DNA from: Acanthaster planci
Taxonomy: Eukaryota > Echinodermata > Asteroidea > Valvatida > Acanthasteridae
Length of the DNA: 64,000 nt
NCBI RefSeq assembly: GCF_001949145.1
Contig: NW_019091660.1
Span: 127,673 to 191,672 of the forward strand
Reading direction: 5' to 3'
Part shown: piece by piece, positions 1-10,800 of the stretch
How positions within the stretch are numbered: position 1 is the stretch's first letter
Layout of the letters: the number at the start of each line of letters is the position of its first letter
Translations under genes and position numbers: made by a program
Notes under the pieces: generated by a model
What the model saw: only the letters and a program-made list of their open reading frames with translations
Database searches by the model: none
Told to the model about the DNA's origin: nothing

Positions 1-560
1 ATCCATCTCATCAGAATCTACTGTTGTACTTACGATTTCATTTTTTGTCCTGATGGTCGAGCATGGTAACGTTTGAGCATATTTACATGGCACAACTGCC
101 TTTTTTCGCCTATCAAGAGTCTTAACTGTAAACCCTAGTCACCTTTTTTGTTTTACTTTCGATTACATAAGGGTCACTATAGCGAGCCTGAAGTGGCTGA
201 ACTTGCAACGGCAATAACACAAGTACATGGTCTTCTGGGGCAAACCACGACTCAGAGCTTTACGATCATATTAGGTTTTCATTTCTGTTTGAACTTCCTG
301 AAGGTGAATTTCTGCAGGTTTACAAGCACTCTTTTGACGTTAAGTTTTACAACGTAGCTCAGAACCTTACCAAGGGTTTGATCATCTACTATATCCACTT
401 CTCTTTCACTAGAGCTAACAGACCTCTTGCACTGGACCCAAAAACCAACTCAAATGGGCTAAATGATAAGATAACGTACCTCGCAAATAGCAAAGAGGAG
501 TATCGAGAAACCTTCATTCCAATCCTCGCTATGTCCCACAAAATAGGCGCCTATCATAGA
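1..560 (-). mobile_element. Decayed Ty3/gypsy-like integrase remnant
   Basis: Reading the minus strand, broken frames resemble the C-terminal part of the integrase of Ty3/gypsy LTR retrotransposons. About 422-463 encodes FSPFELVFGSSARG, continuing into LLALVKEKW down to about 390, followed by a stop. About 52-101 encodes RQLCHVNMLKRYHARP, the usual tail motif that follows a DRRKK segment, which here lies just upstream in another frame. Stops and frameshifts separate the pieces, so this is a dead fragment. No LTR, reverse transcriptase or protease is visible, and the element continues beyond the left edge. Assignment rests on motif recognition only. Confidence 0.6.
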
Positions 561-895
561 GTTACGGTTTGAGAGCAGTGTTGTAACCAAGTCATTATTT
601 CCCAATTCAAGTCAAGTTTAAAGTCATTTTTCCACAGTTAAGTCGCAAGTCAAAAAATAGTGACTCGAGTCGACTAGCACTATCGGGGGAAACGCTCAAG
701 TGCACCTTAACTTTGAGGGGGATAGGCACTAGATGTTACAGTAGCAATACCCAATGTAGACCTATACTGAGTTATACTACAACCTACATACTACATACAT
801 ACTACTATACTACCACCAATATCAGTTGCCATAGCATTACTTCCTGCATATTGGCTGAGCATCTAAGGGAACTGCCCCCTCAAGAGGCAAAGACC

Positions 896-1081
896 TTAAG
901 GCCCCTGTGTCTCTGAGTATGACAATTGATACTTTGAGCCACCAATACCACTAGCTTGTTGTTGTTTGGAGTAAGCAAAACACCTAGATATTCCATGGCC
1001 TGTTTTCTTACAGAACAAACAAATTAAGGTTAGCTTATTAGATGTTTCCTTTTTGCACAAGTTCCTGAATTTGTACCGCAC
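896..1081 (-). mobile_element. Gag-like CCHC zinc-knuckle fragment
   Basis: A short open minus-strand frame contains CLFCKKTGHGISRC, a CX2CX4HX4C zinc knuckle (980-1021) of the kind found in retrotransposon Gag nucleocapsid regions. It is followed by a Gln-rich stretch. It lies upstream, on the minus strand, of the integrase remnant at 1-560, the expected gag-to-pol order. Only about 340 bp separates them, so most of pol would have to be deleted, or the pieces come from different elements. A cellular CCHC protein fragment cannot be excluded. Confidence 0.45.
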
Positions 1082-2520
1082 GGTCGAGTTAAACAGTATC
1101 TACATTGTATTGACTTGGAAGAACGCGGAGAACAGGGAACTTCTGTGACTTTTAAGTGAACAATGAAAGAAGACCATTTCCAACGATGCGTCTTCGGACA
1201 CATAATTATTGGAAATCTGTGTTAGGGATTCGTTATTATTTAGAGCCTCCGCTCTGTGCAATTTCTGTAATACAGCCTAGAAGTAAAGGGTCACGATGCG
1301 AGCTTTCGGGACCCTCGCGTGGTCCGCCTATTGGGATTTTCCATGGAGCCTTCTATCATATCTTTGGAAGAATTATTCCTAACTGAAACCAACTCATGAA
1401 ACACTCGAGCTAGAATTTACCTTCCTCAAGTCATATTTAGGAAAAGCCACCTGGAGATGGGTAAAAAACGAATTTCAATAACGAACTTTCACTTCCAGCA
1501 ATATTGTTCCTAGCCTCCTTGTTGATGCATCTCTGTTGTCACTCCCCGTGCTTACGTGAAAATCAGATTTTACAGCCTTGCTGAGATTTACCTACCAGCA
1601 GTTAATGGGTTCCATATTCCGTTGATTTGACATGACGCAGTTCTTGTCAGCAAAGGTTTTTAGAATCTTTCCAAAGAGTAGATTATTGCTTTTAGTTTAT
1701 TACCGTATAAATTAAACAGTCTGTAAAAATAGTTTGATCTGTTTTTCTTTTGGCTTTCACCGACAAACTACCACGAAGTTTCATTCCATACATGTTATCT
1801 GCATACGAGTCCGCAGAACTGCATTGTCCGTCAGATATTTTAGATTTTCTGAAGGGATGGGTACATTTTTGTCAGCATATTTGTCTTTTGGGTCGGGTAA
1901 ATTTTCAGTTTGTATGATATGCTAGCAATGATATTCCGAATGCTTTTTTCGATTTTGATTTTTTAGAAGAAGCTGAACAAAAAAATAACAAATTCTAAAT
2001 TTTTTGCACGTTATTTTTCTATCCACGGGTTGCGTCCGGGACGCGCGCCATTGGGGGTCAATTTTCAGGACCCATAACTTCATAAAATAAAATACGACGT
2101 TGAAATTCGTATACTGAACAAAATGAGCAGAATCACATAGTAAAATAGATAAGAGACAAGTTGCTAATTCGGGTTGTTGAAAATAAAAGCAATGTACGCA
2201 CGGGTGTTAACTATGGGAAAAAATAGTTCCAAGTCGACAATTAGTTTACCAGTGTTTTCCTAATAAAGTGCAATACCTAAGTGGGACAAAAATCTTGATT
2301 TTGCAATGCAAAACAAAGCCCTGACTTCGCGTTTGAATGATGTTCCTTCAATGGGCCTACCATTACCATTGACATTACACAATCCACAAAAATAGTTTCC
2401 TGCAATGTATCCTTTCGCGCTTACCGAAGCTTCATTAATTAACGTGTACGTGCTTTGTGAGGCATCTTATCAACGAGTTTTCAATGCACCTCGTGTCCGT
2501 AGGTTCCAAAGTGTTCGTTT

Positions 2521-2886
2521 GAATAAGCCATTATTGCGAGTTAAATTTGAATAAAATCTGGTACAAGTTCTTTAAATTCACGTGAACATAACAACTTGAA
2601 TTCTCCACACTAAAACCACTGTTGCTATACCTCGTGATTCGGGCAAGCTTTTGTTTAGTTACGTAAGAGACATCTTGTAACAATACACTGTTCTCAATGG
2701 ATAAGAAGGGCAGAAAGGAACCAGTCCATTCCAGAGATGGTGATCGCTATGCAAAAGCTTGCCCCGAATCATGAGGTATAGCAACAGTGTCTTTAGTCTG
2801 GGGAATTCAAATTATTACGTTTCTGTGCAATCAGATAACACAGTGTACCATATTTTATTCAAATTTAACTCGCAAGTGGCTTATTG
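2521..2886. repeat. Foldback element with ~135-bp inverted arms
   Basis: The left arm (about 2521-2653) and the right arm (about 2752-2886) are diverged inverted copies. The inner 37 bp, including CACTGTTGCTATACCTC, are nearly identical, and similarity continues outward through TTGCGAGTTAAATTTGAATA. A loop of about 100 bp lies between the arms. The form fits a foldback or MITE-type DNA transposon. No transposase is present. Confidence 0.7.
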
Positions 2887-2987
2887 TACTGGATTGAAAC
2901 GTGCAAATGCGGACATACGAAAAGGACCCCAACCAACCGTAAGGATGGAAATATGCCCTCGTGCGGCAGGGAACTGCGACCTTCGGA

Positions 2988-3223
2988 CTATTGTGGAATT
3001 GTTCGTTCGAACCCGATCGATGTATTGATTGTTATGATGACTAGCGGAAACAAAAGTTAATTTCACACAAACAAAACAAAACAAACAAGGCCTATTTTGT
3101 GGATGGCATGTATTAGAAATACTCTACTGTTGTGGAGTTGTTTACTCAAACCAAATCGATGTATTGATTTTTATGATGACTAGCGGAGACAACAGTTAAT
3201 TTCACACAAACAAAAATGAAAAA
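2988..3223 (+). repeat. Diverged direct repeat, period about 139 bp
   Basis: The segment 2988-3084 is repeated at 3127-3223 with scattered substitutions. Both copies share GATGTATTGATT, ATGATGACTAGCGGA and GTTAATTTCACACAAACAAA. It looks like an old tandem duplication. No function is indicated. Confidence 0.7.
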
Positions 3224-3793
3224 TGAACGTTTTAGGGATAAGCGGTAGTGAAAATACTTTTTGCCAGTTCTGGTCTGGAAGTGCCAGTCAAATATTAAAA
3301 CCAGTGAAAGCCAACTCTATATAGGAACAAAACGAAGATCAGTGAATGGATCTCGAATAGATCGAGATTTATGTGGAGCTGCAATTTCGAGTGATTTCGT
3401 GGTTTCCCTCGTAAGACAAACCGCTTTTAATACACAGTGGGGCAGGGTTGTAAAAAAACTACACGGTAATGGGAGATGTTCGCAGACCGACCATGTAGAA
3501 ATGTTGTTTACTACATACACAGTAGGGAGACGCCATTCATTTAAATTCATTTTTGGCACCAGATACCTAAATGAGCCAGTTCAGTATTGCAACAGCGCAT
3601 GCTCAGTACGAGGCCATCCTATTCGTAGGCGACTTCGTCGTACACGCGGACGCACCATTGCAGGCTCCCATTCGACGAACACTTAATTTGCGCGTTAACT
3701 TCCGGTTCCATGCATGGTTCCTCGTAACTATGTGTAGTGGCCGTGGGTTAAACTATAGTGATGTCACACTTAACGAATCGGATTTGGGAACAT

Positions 3794-3900
3794 TGACAAG
3801 AATATAATTTGTGCTTGCCCTGAAGAAAGTACTCAGTTACCGAAAGCTTGGCAAATACATGTTTCAGGGCACTGATTTTATATTATATTCTTGTCGATAT
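3794..3900. repeat. Short foldback element
   Basis: GACAAGAATATAAT near 3795 is matched by its reverse complement ending near 3894. Inside these, TTGCCCTGAA and TTCAGGGCA form a second matching pair. The whole can fold into a hairpin of about 105 nt with a small internal bulge. It is probably a MITE remnant. Confidence 0.55.
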
Positions 3901-4809
3901 TCTGATCACGGTGCTACGCAGCCTTTCCATATTTCTCGGATTTGGGAACAACTACGGACGCGTTTGATGATTTTCCCTATCAGCGTAGCCATATGCAGAC
4001 TTCAGTGCGCGCTTTTTTCCCGAAAGACCTTGGCTGTTTGAAAGACCAAACTTGCTCATTCCAAGTTTATAATAAGCTGAACTAAGTACAAACTTTAAGC
4101 GAACTAGTCGTGAAGCACTCTCAAAATTGAAAATTCACAGGCCTAAACCTTTGAAAAGTGCATTTCATGGGAAACTGTGGTATTTTTTGTTAATTTTTGA
4201 TGGCGTGCCTGTGTCACTTGAAGCATATGGGCTCTTTTGGAAAACAAACTTTTATTCATTCTGATGGACTGCATTGGAAATACATACGCACAATGCTGCC
4301 CATTTAAAAGTGGGACCAGCCCCAACGCTCTGCGCTCATCGAGGAAAGAGAGAGGTGACTTCACTTCAAGGAATCTGAACCGGTGTAACGGTCTCATGTA
4401 TCCAGCGAGCTCAGATATCCGGGCATTAACCGAACACTGCCGAGCGACCCGAACTAGCACCCGAACGTATGCGCAGTAAGTCCCGTTTTGTTCGCTTTTA
4501 TGGGTGTGCTGAGTTCCTATCAACCTCGACTACATAGGCTGCGAGCGCGTTCAAATTAAGATCGCTCAAGGAGTGTTGGGAAACAGCGTATGGAGCTGCA
4601 ATATCGTACCCCATGAGAACGAGGTGGCTGACCGTGGATACTTCTCCAATGTCCGCACTCATGGCTCAACAAGAGTTGGATATTATATCCAATTCTATGG
4701 GCTTGACATACATGTACATCTATAATGATTGCACCACCCCCAATCTCCCAGTCTCATCTGCATTTCTTCGTACGCCTAAGACACGACGCGCATCAAATGC
4801 GGGACCACA

Positions 4810-4932
4810 GCGTACGTACATTGTACGTACGCAACTGGAAAAATCAGCACGGCGGATAAGTGAGCACGTCCCGGCAACGTGCTCATTTATCCGGCGCGTT
4901 CTTCCGGAAATCCGAGCACGCCGGATAAATAA
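4810..4932. repeat. Cluster of overlapping palindromes
   Basis: Positions 4810-4832 form a palindrome of GCGTACGTACA around a single central T. Positions 4854-4869 and 4877-4892 form a 16-bp hairpin with one G-T wobble and a 7-nt loop. The right arm, with its TTTATCCGGCG, can instead pair with CGCCGGATAAA near 4917-4927. The unit GCACG(C/G)CGGATAA therefore occurs three times in alternating orientation, giving mutually exclusive hairpins. Confidence 0.7.
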
Positions 4933-5360
4933 GACCGTTACAGCGGCAGCTGATAAAGAAACAATGTGAAGTGTAAAAACAGAAGGGCGCGACACCACAG
5001 AAAATAAAGCCAGCTGACCGTCTGGCGAGAGATGTCTATCACCGGATTAATTTTTGTTTATCACAAAGGGCAAATACTGTCCACACAGTACCCATTTTAT
5101 TGCTCGTTTAGTGTAAAATGTCGATAGAAACAATTGAAATGTTTGATATGGCTTCAGACAGACAAACCAATTGGTATCATTACTCTATTACTACAAGCAC
5201 AATTCAGCCAAAGCAGTAACTAGTAATAAGTAACATTTCCAGGAAGCTACTTTTACTAGTGACAATATGACTCCGATGCAATACAAATCCCCCCCCCAAA
5301 AAAAGAAGGCGCTTTGAATTTAACATACTTCTCAACACCCCCCCCCCGCACCATTAGCAA

Positions 5361-5521
5361 GTTTAACCCACGACATGTTCATTGAAAGGCATTTAGGAAT
5401 GTGTTTAAATGCTAAGCGGTTTTTCACAAAGCGAAACATGTACCATGAGATAGCAGTTAGCATTCGAACATATTCCTAGACGCATTTTAATACAAACATC
5501 TAAACATGTCGTGGGTTAAAC
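5361..5521. repeat. Foldback MITE with 19-bp perfect termini
   Basis: GTTTAACCCACGACATGTT at 5361-5379 is matched exactly in inverse at 5503-5521. The sequences inside the termini are also diverged inverted copies of each other (a GCATTTAGGAATGTGTTTAAATGC-like motif in both), so the whole 161 bp folds back. No coding capacity. Confidence 0.75.
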
Positions 5522-6586
5522 ATGTTTAAAAATGGGTACCAAAAGGCGTTAAAACTCGAAGCGTGATTTTACAGCGTGGCGTTTTGGGTCTGACTGTGGT
5601 CATACTACACGGCTTGTATATGGTACAAAATTTAAAAAGTTTTAATTTACTATTTAGCCCAGATAAGAGGTGCTGGGCTACGTTTGTGGACCTGTTAAGA
5701 ATAAACCACCATGACCAACACTTAAACTCTGTTATCGTTCAGTGTGTGTTGAGTTTAAGCCTACGATAATACACGGGGAAGACTTAAATAAGTACCCCAC
5801 ACCAAGAAATGAACAAATATACATATCACAGAGATTCAAATTAAATGTTCCTGTTCATAAAAGGGGGGGTCAACTGAAGATTCAAAACAAGCTAAAGTGA
5901 AAGAAAATTGAAACATCATTCAAAATTACCTACAGTTTTATTTCTCCAAAGTTCAAATCAAATGATAAGACTTGTCCCCATGCCAAAATGAAAGAAAAAT
6001 CAATTCCTTCAAAACTGAATCAACGTTGATATATCTTGCAAGCAATATTGCAAGTACCAGTAAAATTTTTGAATGAAAAAAAATGAAGCCAATGATTCAC
6101 TCATCAGAGTAACTTTCTTCACTCACTCTTGTCACAAAATATTTCTTTCGGCCATTTTCCCAGTAAGCTTTGTCTGTTGTTGCATCATTCAGTTAAGCAT
6201 CCTGATTACAATGGACATTAGGTGAGAGAAAATGTTGATATAACATTCCTTTTCATTTCCCCTGTGCTACACTTCCAGATAGGAGGAAAAACGAGAAGGT
6301 ATACATGAGACCAGTCATATATATGACAGTATCGACATCAAATGGTCGTTTACAGTGGTGCCTCACAAGGACAGTCAGCATTGTGCTGACCATTGAATGT
6401 AATCGCAGATCTGTGACAGTCACTCCATAAACAAACACTTCCTTTCTGCCATTAAAAGCAGTCATTAGAAATTTCCAAGGAAACATCATTTGTCTATAGT
6501 TCCAGGTGTTCTGAGTGATTGGGCTTGGCACAGTTTTGCTTTATGTGGTGTTTGTGGTTGAAGTTTCTATCCAGCAGGGTGAAACT

Positions 6587-6592
6587 TTTATT
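6587..6592 (-). terminator. Candidate poly(A) signal of PDIA5-like gene
   Basis: TTTATT on the plus strand is AATAAA on the coding strand, about 1.06 kb past the stop codon at 7651-7653. A second AATAAA lies at 5938-5943. Neither can be chosen without transcript data. Confidence 0.3.
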
Positions 6593-7650
6593 TACAATTT
6601 TGAGCAGGATTATATGGTACGAAACACGGTAGAGATGGGGTAGCACAGTACTTAAAGTGGCCATTTATAAGGACAGGGATTAACTCCATCCTCTCACACC
6701 CCACCATCCAAAACACCACATGAACAATAAAAAAGGATCAAGGATGAAATTAAAAGAAAGCCTCATGTTTGAAATGGAAAACTTGTGGTAGTAAAAAAGA
6801 CACAGGGAGAAACATGTTTACTATGCATTTCAAGTTTTGGATTCGACATGAAAGTCTGGGTGCCAGACACTATCCTTTGGTAATTTTGCATGGCCCGTAT
6901 ATGGAGGGCCAGAGTGCCAGCAGTCTGTTCCCTGGTGCTTGTCCCAGTCAACATCGCACTGAATTTGGTGAACCCTGACACTATTGACTGAAACATTTGA
7001 ATCATATTCCCAACTCGCTATATCAAAACCAACTGATTAGTAGACATTTTTCACTGAAGCTTGGCTGTATCAGTACACAGACCACTGGACCAACAATACA
7101 GTTGTTCTGGGGTCAATTCCACATTCATTCAACCACATTCTCTCTACTTGTAGTAATTGCAGAAAATACAATTTTGTTGATTAAGACACTTGAGTGGAGC
7201 ACAGAGGTGCTAAATTACAAGTACAGAGAGCACTGGAACAAAGGAACTAGAGATATTGACTGTTTGTCTCCATCGAGGCAAAAAAGGCCTCTTAAACCAA
7301 ACCAAACTAAATATCCCACAACTCCCACAAAAATCTTACATCAAAACTGGCACACAGTTACATCTGATACAATGTACCCATTTCATGAGTACGCCATTTC
7401 AAAAATAACAAATGTTATGAAAGAGCAAAGGTCAAAGTGTCAGGACCCCAATCTGTCATGACCTTGTGTTGACCCTAAAGGTCATGATTTTTCAAAACAG
7501 AATGCAGAGTCACAAGGTACAATTTTCAGAAAAAAAATATTTAAAGCAAGAAATTCCCCTCCACCATTGCCCCAAGTCAATGATATAAAATGCCCCACTC
7601 CCATGACGATGACAAACATGAGGGCGCTATCTACTTGCCAGCAGCCGTCA

Positions 7651-7811
7651 TCAGAGCTCCTCTTTAGGTGTGTCTCCAGCACCACCCTTCAGGCTTTGCA
7701 TAAAGCTGTAAAAATCACTCTTTGTCCGGCCACCTTGGTATTCTGTCGGGCTTCCCTTTGTAAAAAGTTTGAAGGTGGGGAATCCTTGGATTTCAAAATT
7801 ACTGCACAAAT
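7651..7811 (-). CDS. PDIA5: PDIA5-like exon 23, C terminus with KEEL
   Basis: Encodes residues 719-771: LCSNFEIQGFPTFKLF, YQGGRTKSDFYSFM, and the C-terminal TPKEEL followed by TGA (7651-7653). KEEL is a KDEL-type retrieval signal and is also the C terminus of vertebrate PDIA5. Confidence 0.95.
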
Positions 7812-10800
7812 CTGAGTGATGCAAAAAAGAGAGTAAATAAATTACTTTAGTCTCATCCGAGACACAATTATCAAAACATCTCTGACTTTAATAACTCTCT
7901 GGAAAACCATATTTCCAAGCAAAGTCCAGAAACAAAGTCCAAAGCAACATCCAGAGCAAAAGCACACAAATCAATAAATGAATTTGGCTGTGTTTGGGAA
8001 ATCTAGTGGCTACTCATTTTATGAATAATTCAGTAGTTTTTCAGGTCACACTTTTGTTTATTCAAAGAAATAATGGTGCCACTGCAGTCCTTGCTCAGTT
8101 GACACATCTATGTAACTTTTCAAACAACCAATTTTGCTGAGCCCCTGCGATAGTCAAGCAGATAGCACTTTTAACTATGGATGTGGTGTTACATGTTTCA
8201 AATCCCATGGGCATATTTTGGCTGTTCTTTTTAAGTTTTAAGTAACTCGTTTTCCTAATTAGGTTTGTGCTCATTGTGAACATTATACTTGTATAAATGA
8301 ATGGTTAGGACAACTTTCCTAGCAAAATTATCCAAGAAACTGCACTATAACTTTCCCTGAAAACCAAAGAAAAAAATCAGGGCATTGGCTTCACCAAGTG
8401 GCTTCGCTGAAACCAGAACAACCAGTGTAGCTGTTAAGTCTGTCACAAATCCATTTCACAGGTCCTTCAACGAGGCAATTCATCAGTAATGGGTAAATAA
8501 TGACAAATGCTTGTGTCACAGTTCATTTGAATGGCATGTGACTTGGCTTAAGACTGGATAAATACACCTCCAAGAGTTTGCGACACGTTGGCCAATCACC
8601 ATGCACGAAATCTGTCAACCCTTTCTAAACGTGCATTGGATCGACAGATTTCGCACATTGTGATTCGCCAACGCGTTGTAAACTCTTGGAGGTGCGCTAT
8701 TGTGTAACACCCGTATTGTACTGGACTTGCATGGACTTGGGATGGATCCCAACTACAGCACTGGACTTCATCTACCCCTGAGCAGATTAGCGCCAGCTTC
8801 AGATTTTGGAAACAAAATGGCTGTTCACTATGAGTCCACTGGAGCAAGCAGCTATTGTATACCAACTGTCTGTGCTCAATGGGGCATATACACCTGCTAG
8901 TTAGTTCCTAATAATGGTGATACTCATGTCGCATCTCTCTCCATATACAGCTCTGATCTACCCGAGGGAAACATCATTTGCTGACTCACCCCTTTCCACG
9001 GTACAATCCACGGCAGCTAACTCCATTCCTTCCTCGTTCTTGAGTACGTCGGCAGTGGCTTGGAAGGCAGGCTTCGCTGCCTTGCAATGGCCACACCACG
9101 GAGCGTAGAACATCGTCAGGACATGCTGGTTGCTCTCAGTGAATGGCTTGAAGTTTTCCTGGGTGAGGTGGTTGACTGCGCTGGGTATGTCGCTCCACTT
9201 GGGTTCGGGGGTAGGAGGGATGGGCGTGGCAGCTTCATTTGGACTATGGGGAGGAGTAGTGTGGAGAGATTCAAAGCTTATGAATCACAAAGACTATCAG
9301 AAATGCAGATTGTATTGAATTTTCTTTTTAGAGTACTGCACGGTTAAATGGACAATGGGTTCCCAAATAAGAATGCTGCCCTCTACATCAATTGCAGATA
9401 CTTCATCAAACACAAGCACAGCTTCCTGAAATCTTGAAAATCTTCTTACATTTTTCTATAGCCCCATTGCAAAAAAATACCTTTGGTTCTAAAGCCCAAC
9501 GTGAAAAAAAAATAACTTTGGTTCTAAAACCCAACGTGAAAAAAAAATACCTTTGGTTCTAAAACCCAACGTGAAAAAAAATACCTTTGGTTCTAAAGCC
9601 CAACGTGAAAAAAAAAACTTTGCAGAATTCAAAAATTCCATCTTAGAACATTTCAAATAAGGGGACTGGCATTTCCTTCCTATTGTGGTTAATTACCCAA
9701 CAAAAATGGCAAGTAATGGAACATTTCCGAAAATCCCATGTCAGATATTAGAGTAGAGAGTCAGCAGTCAGCAGTCAGCAACAAAGCATCTGTGGATGAA
9801 GGGGGATTGACTTACTTTTTCATAAAGTCCATGATGTTATCTGTTGAACGCCCAGAGACGTAATCATTTGCAACTCCATTCCTAGTGTAAAGATAAAAAA
9901 GATCAATATAAGACCATCACTTGATGTGATCTGGGGCTTTGAATTATGGTACACAGAAGCAGCATAGGGTGACATCACACATCACATCACGCCCCCCCCA
10001 AGATAAAAACCAACTCTCACTTATTCAGCTAAATGGAGTGTTACGTTTTTTAAGGAGCACACTTTGAACTTTTTTCCGGTCAATTCTGACTAGTATGAAT
10101 ATAATGCATGAAAGCAGTAAATCTACAATCTTTTTTCTTTTCACTTACTTAAAGTACTTTACTGTAGAGGTGCCATGGTGAGGTTGCAGAGCAAGGAAGG
10201 TCAAGGGAAAAATAAAAGGGTGTAAGGTGGGAAAAAAGGAAACAAGACTCAAATCAATGTAAGCAGTGACCAAATATGACAATATGACATGTCACAACAA
10301 TGTTGGTATAAATGGGGACCCATTCAATGATGTCAAAGTACCGCCTGACCACACGGTTTATCTGAGATATGCTTTCACTGGAGAAGGCAAGTGATTAGTT
10401 ATCAAGTGTATTTTAGACGTTGTAAACTAGACACTGGACATTGATCTTAAAAATTATCTGACATTGGCTCCATGATTTTAGCACCTCTAAACACTATATC
10501 CATTTTTCTGCTGTGAACTTTAACTATCCCAATTCCTTCAAAATCCAACTAGTTGCTTTGGTGGACTTGTAAAATTCAAGCAGGTGCAGACCAGCCAGTA
10601 ATATTTTTACATGGCATAAGATGTCCAGTAAAAGTGTAAGTACAAAGGATTTTGTAGGATTTAGGAAGGTTTCCACAGCTAAACAAAAAAGCACAGAGTT
10701 TTGAATAAAGAACATTTCAGGAACTGAGTCCAAAATTCAAACTTTGGTAACTTGAGATGCGTAATTTGGAGCTAAGGAATAAGAACCTTAACTAAAACAA

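Larger units (their letters stand above)
1082..7650. other. Repeat-rich intergenic region
   Basis: No convincing coding exon was found on either strand. The open frames are short and have no recognisable motif. The stretch holds several foldback elements (described separately at 2521-2886, 3794-3900, 4810-4932 and 5361-5521), a diverged direct repeat (2988-3223) and poly-C runs near 5290 and 5340. The right part, from about 5940 to 7650, is probably the 3' UTR of the PDIA5-like gene. Confidence 0.6.

Noticed and set aside
6997-7461. 154-codon plus-strand open frame
   Set aside because: No recognisable domain. It lies in the probable 3' UTR of the PDIA5-like gene on the opposite strand.
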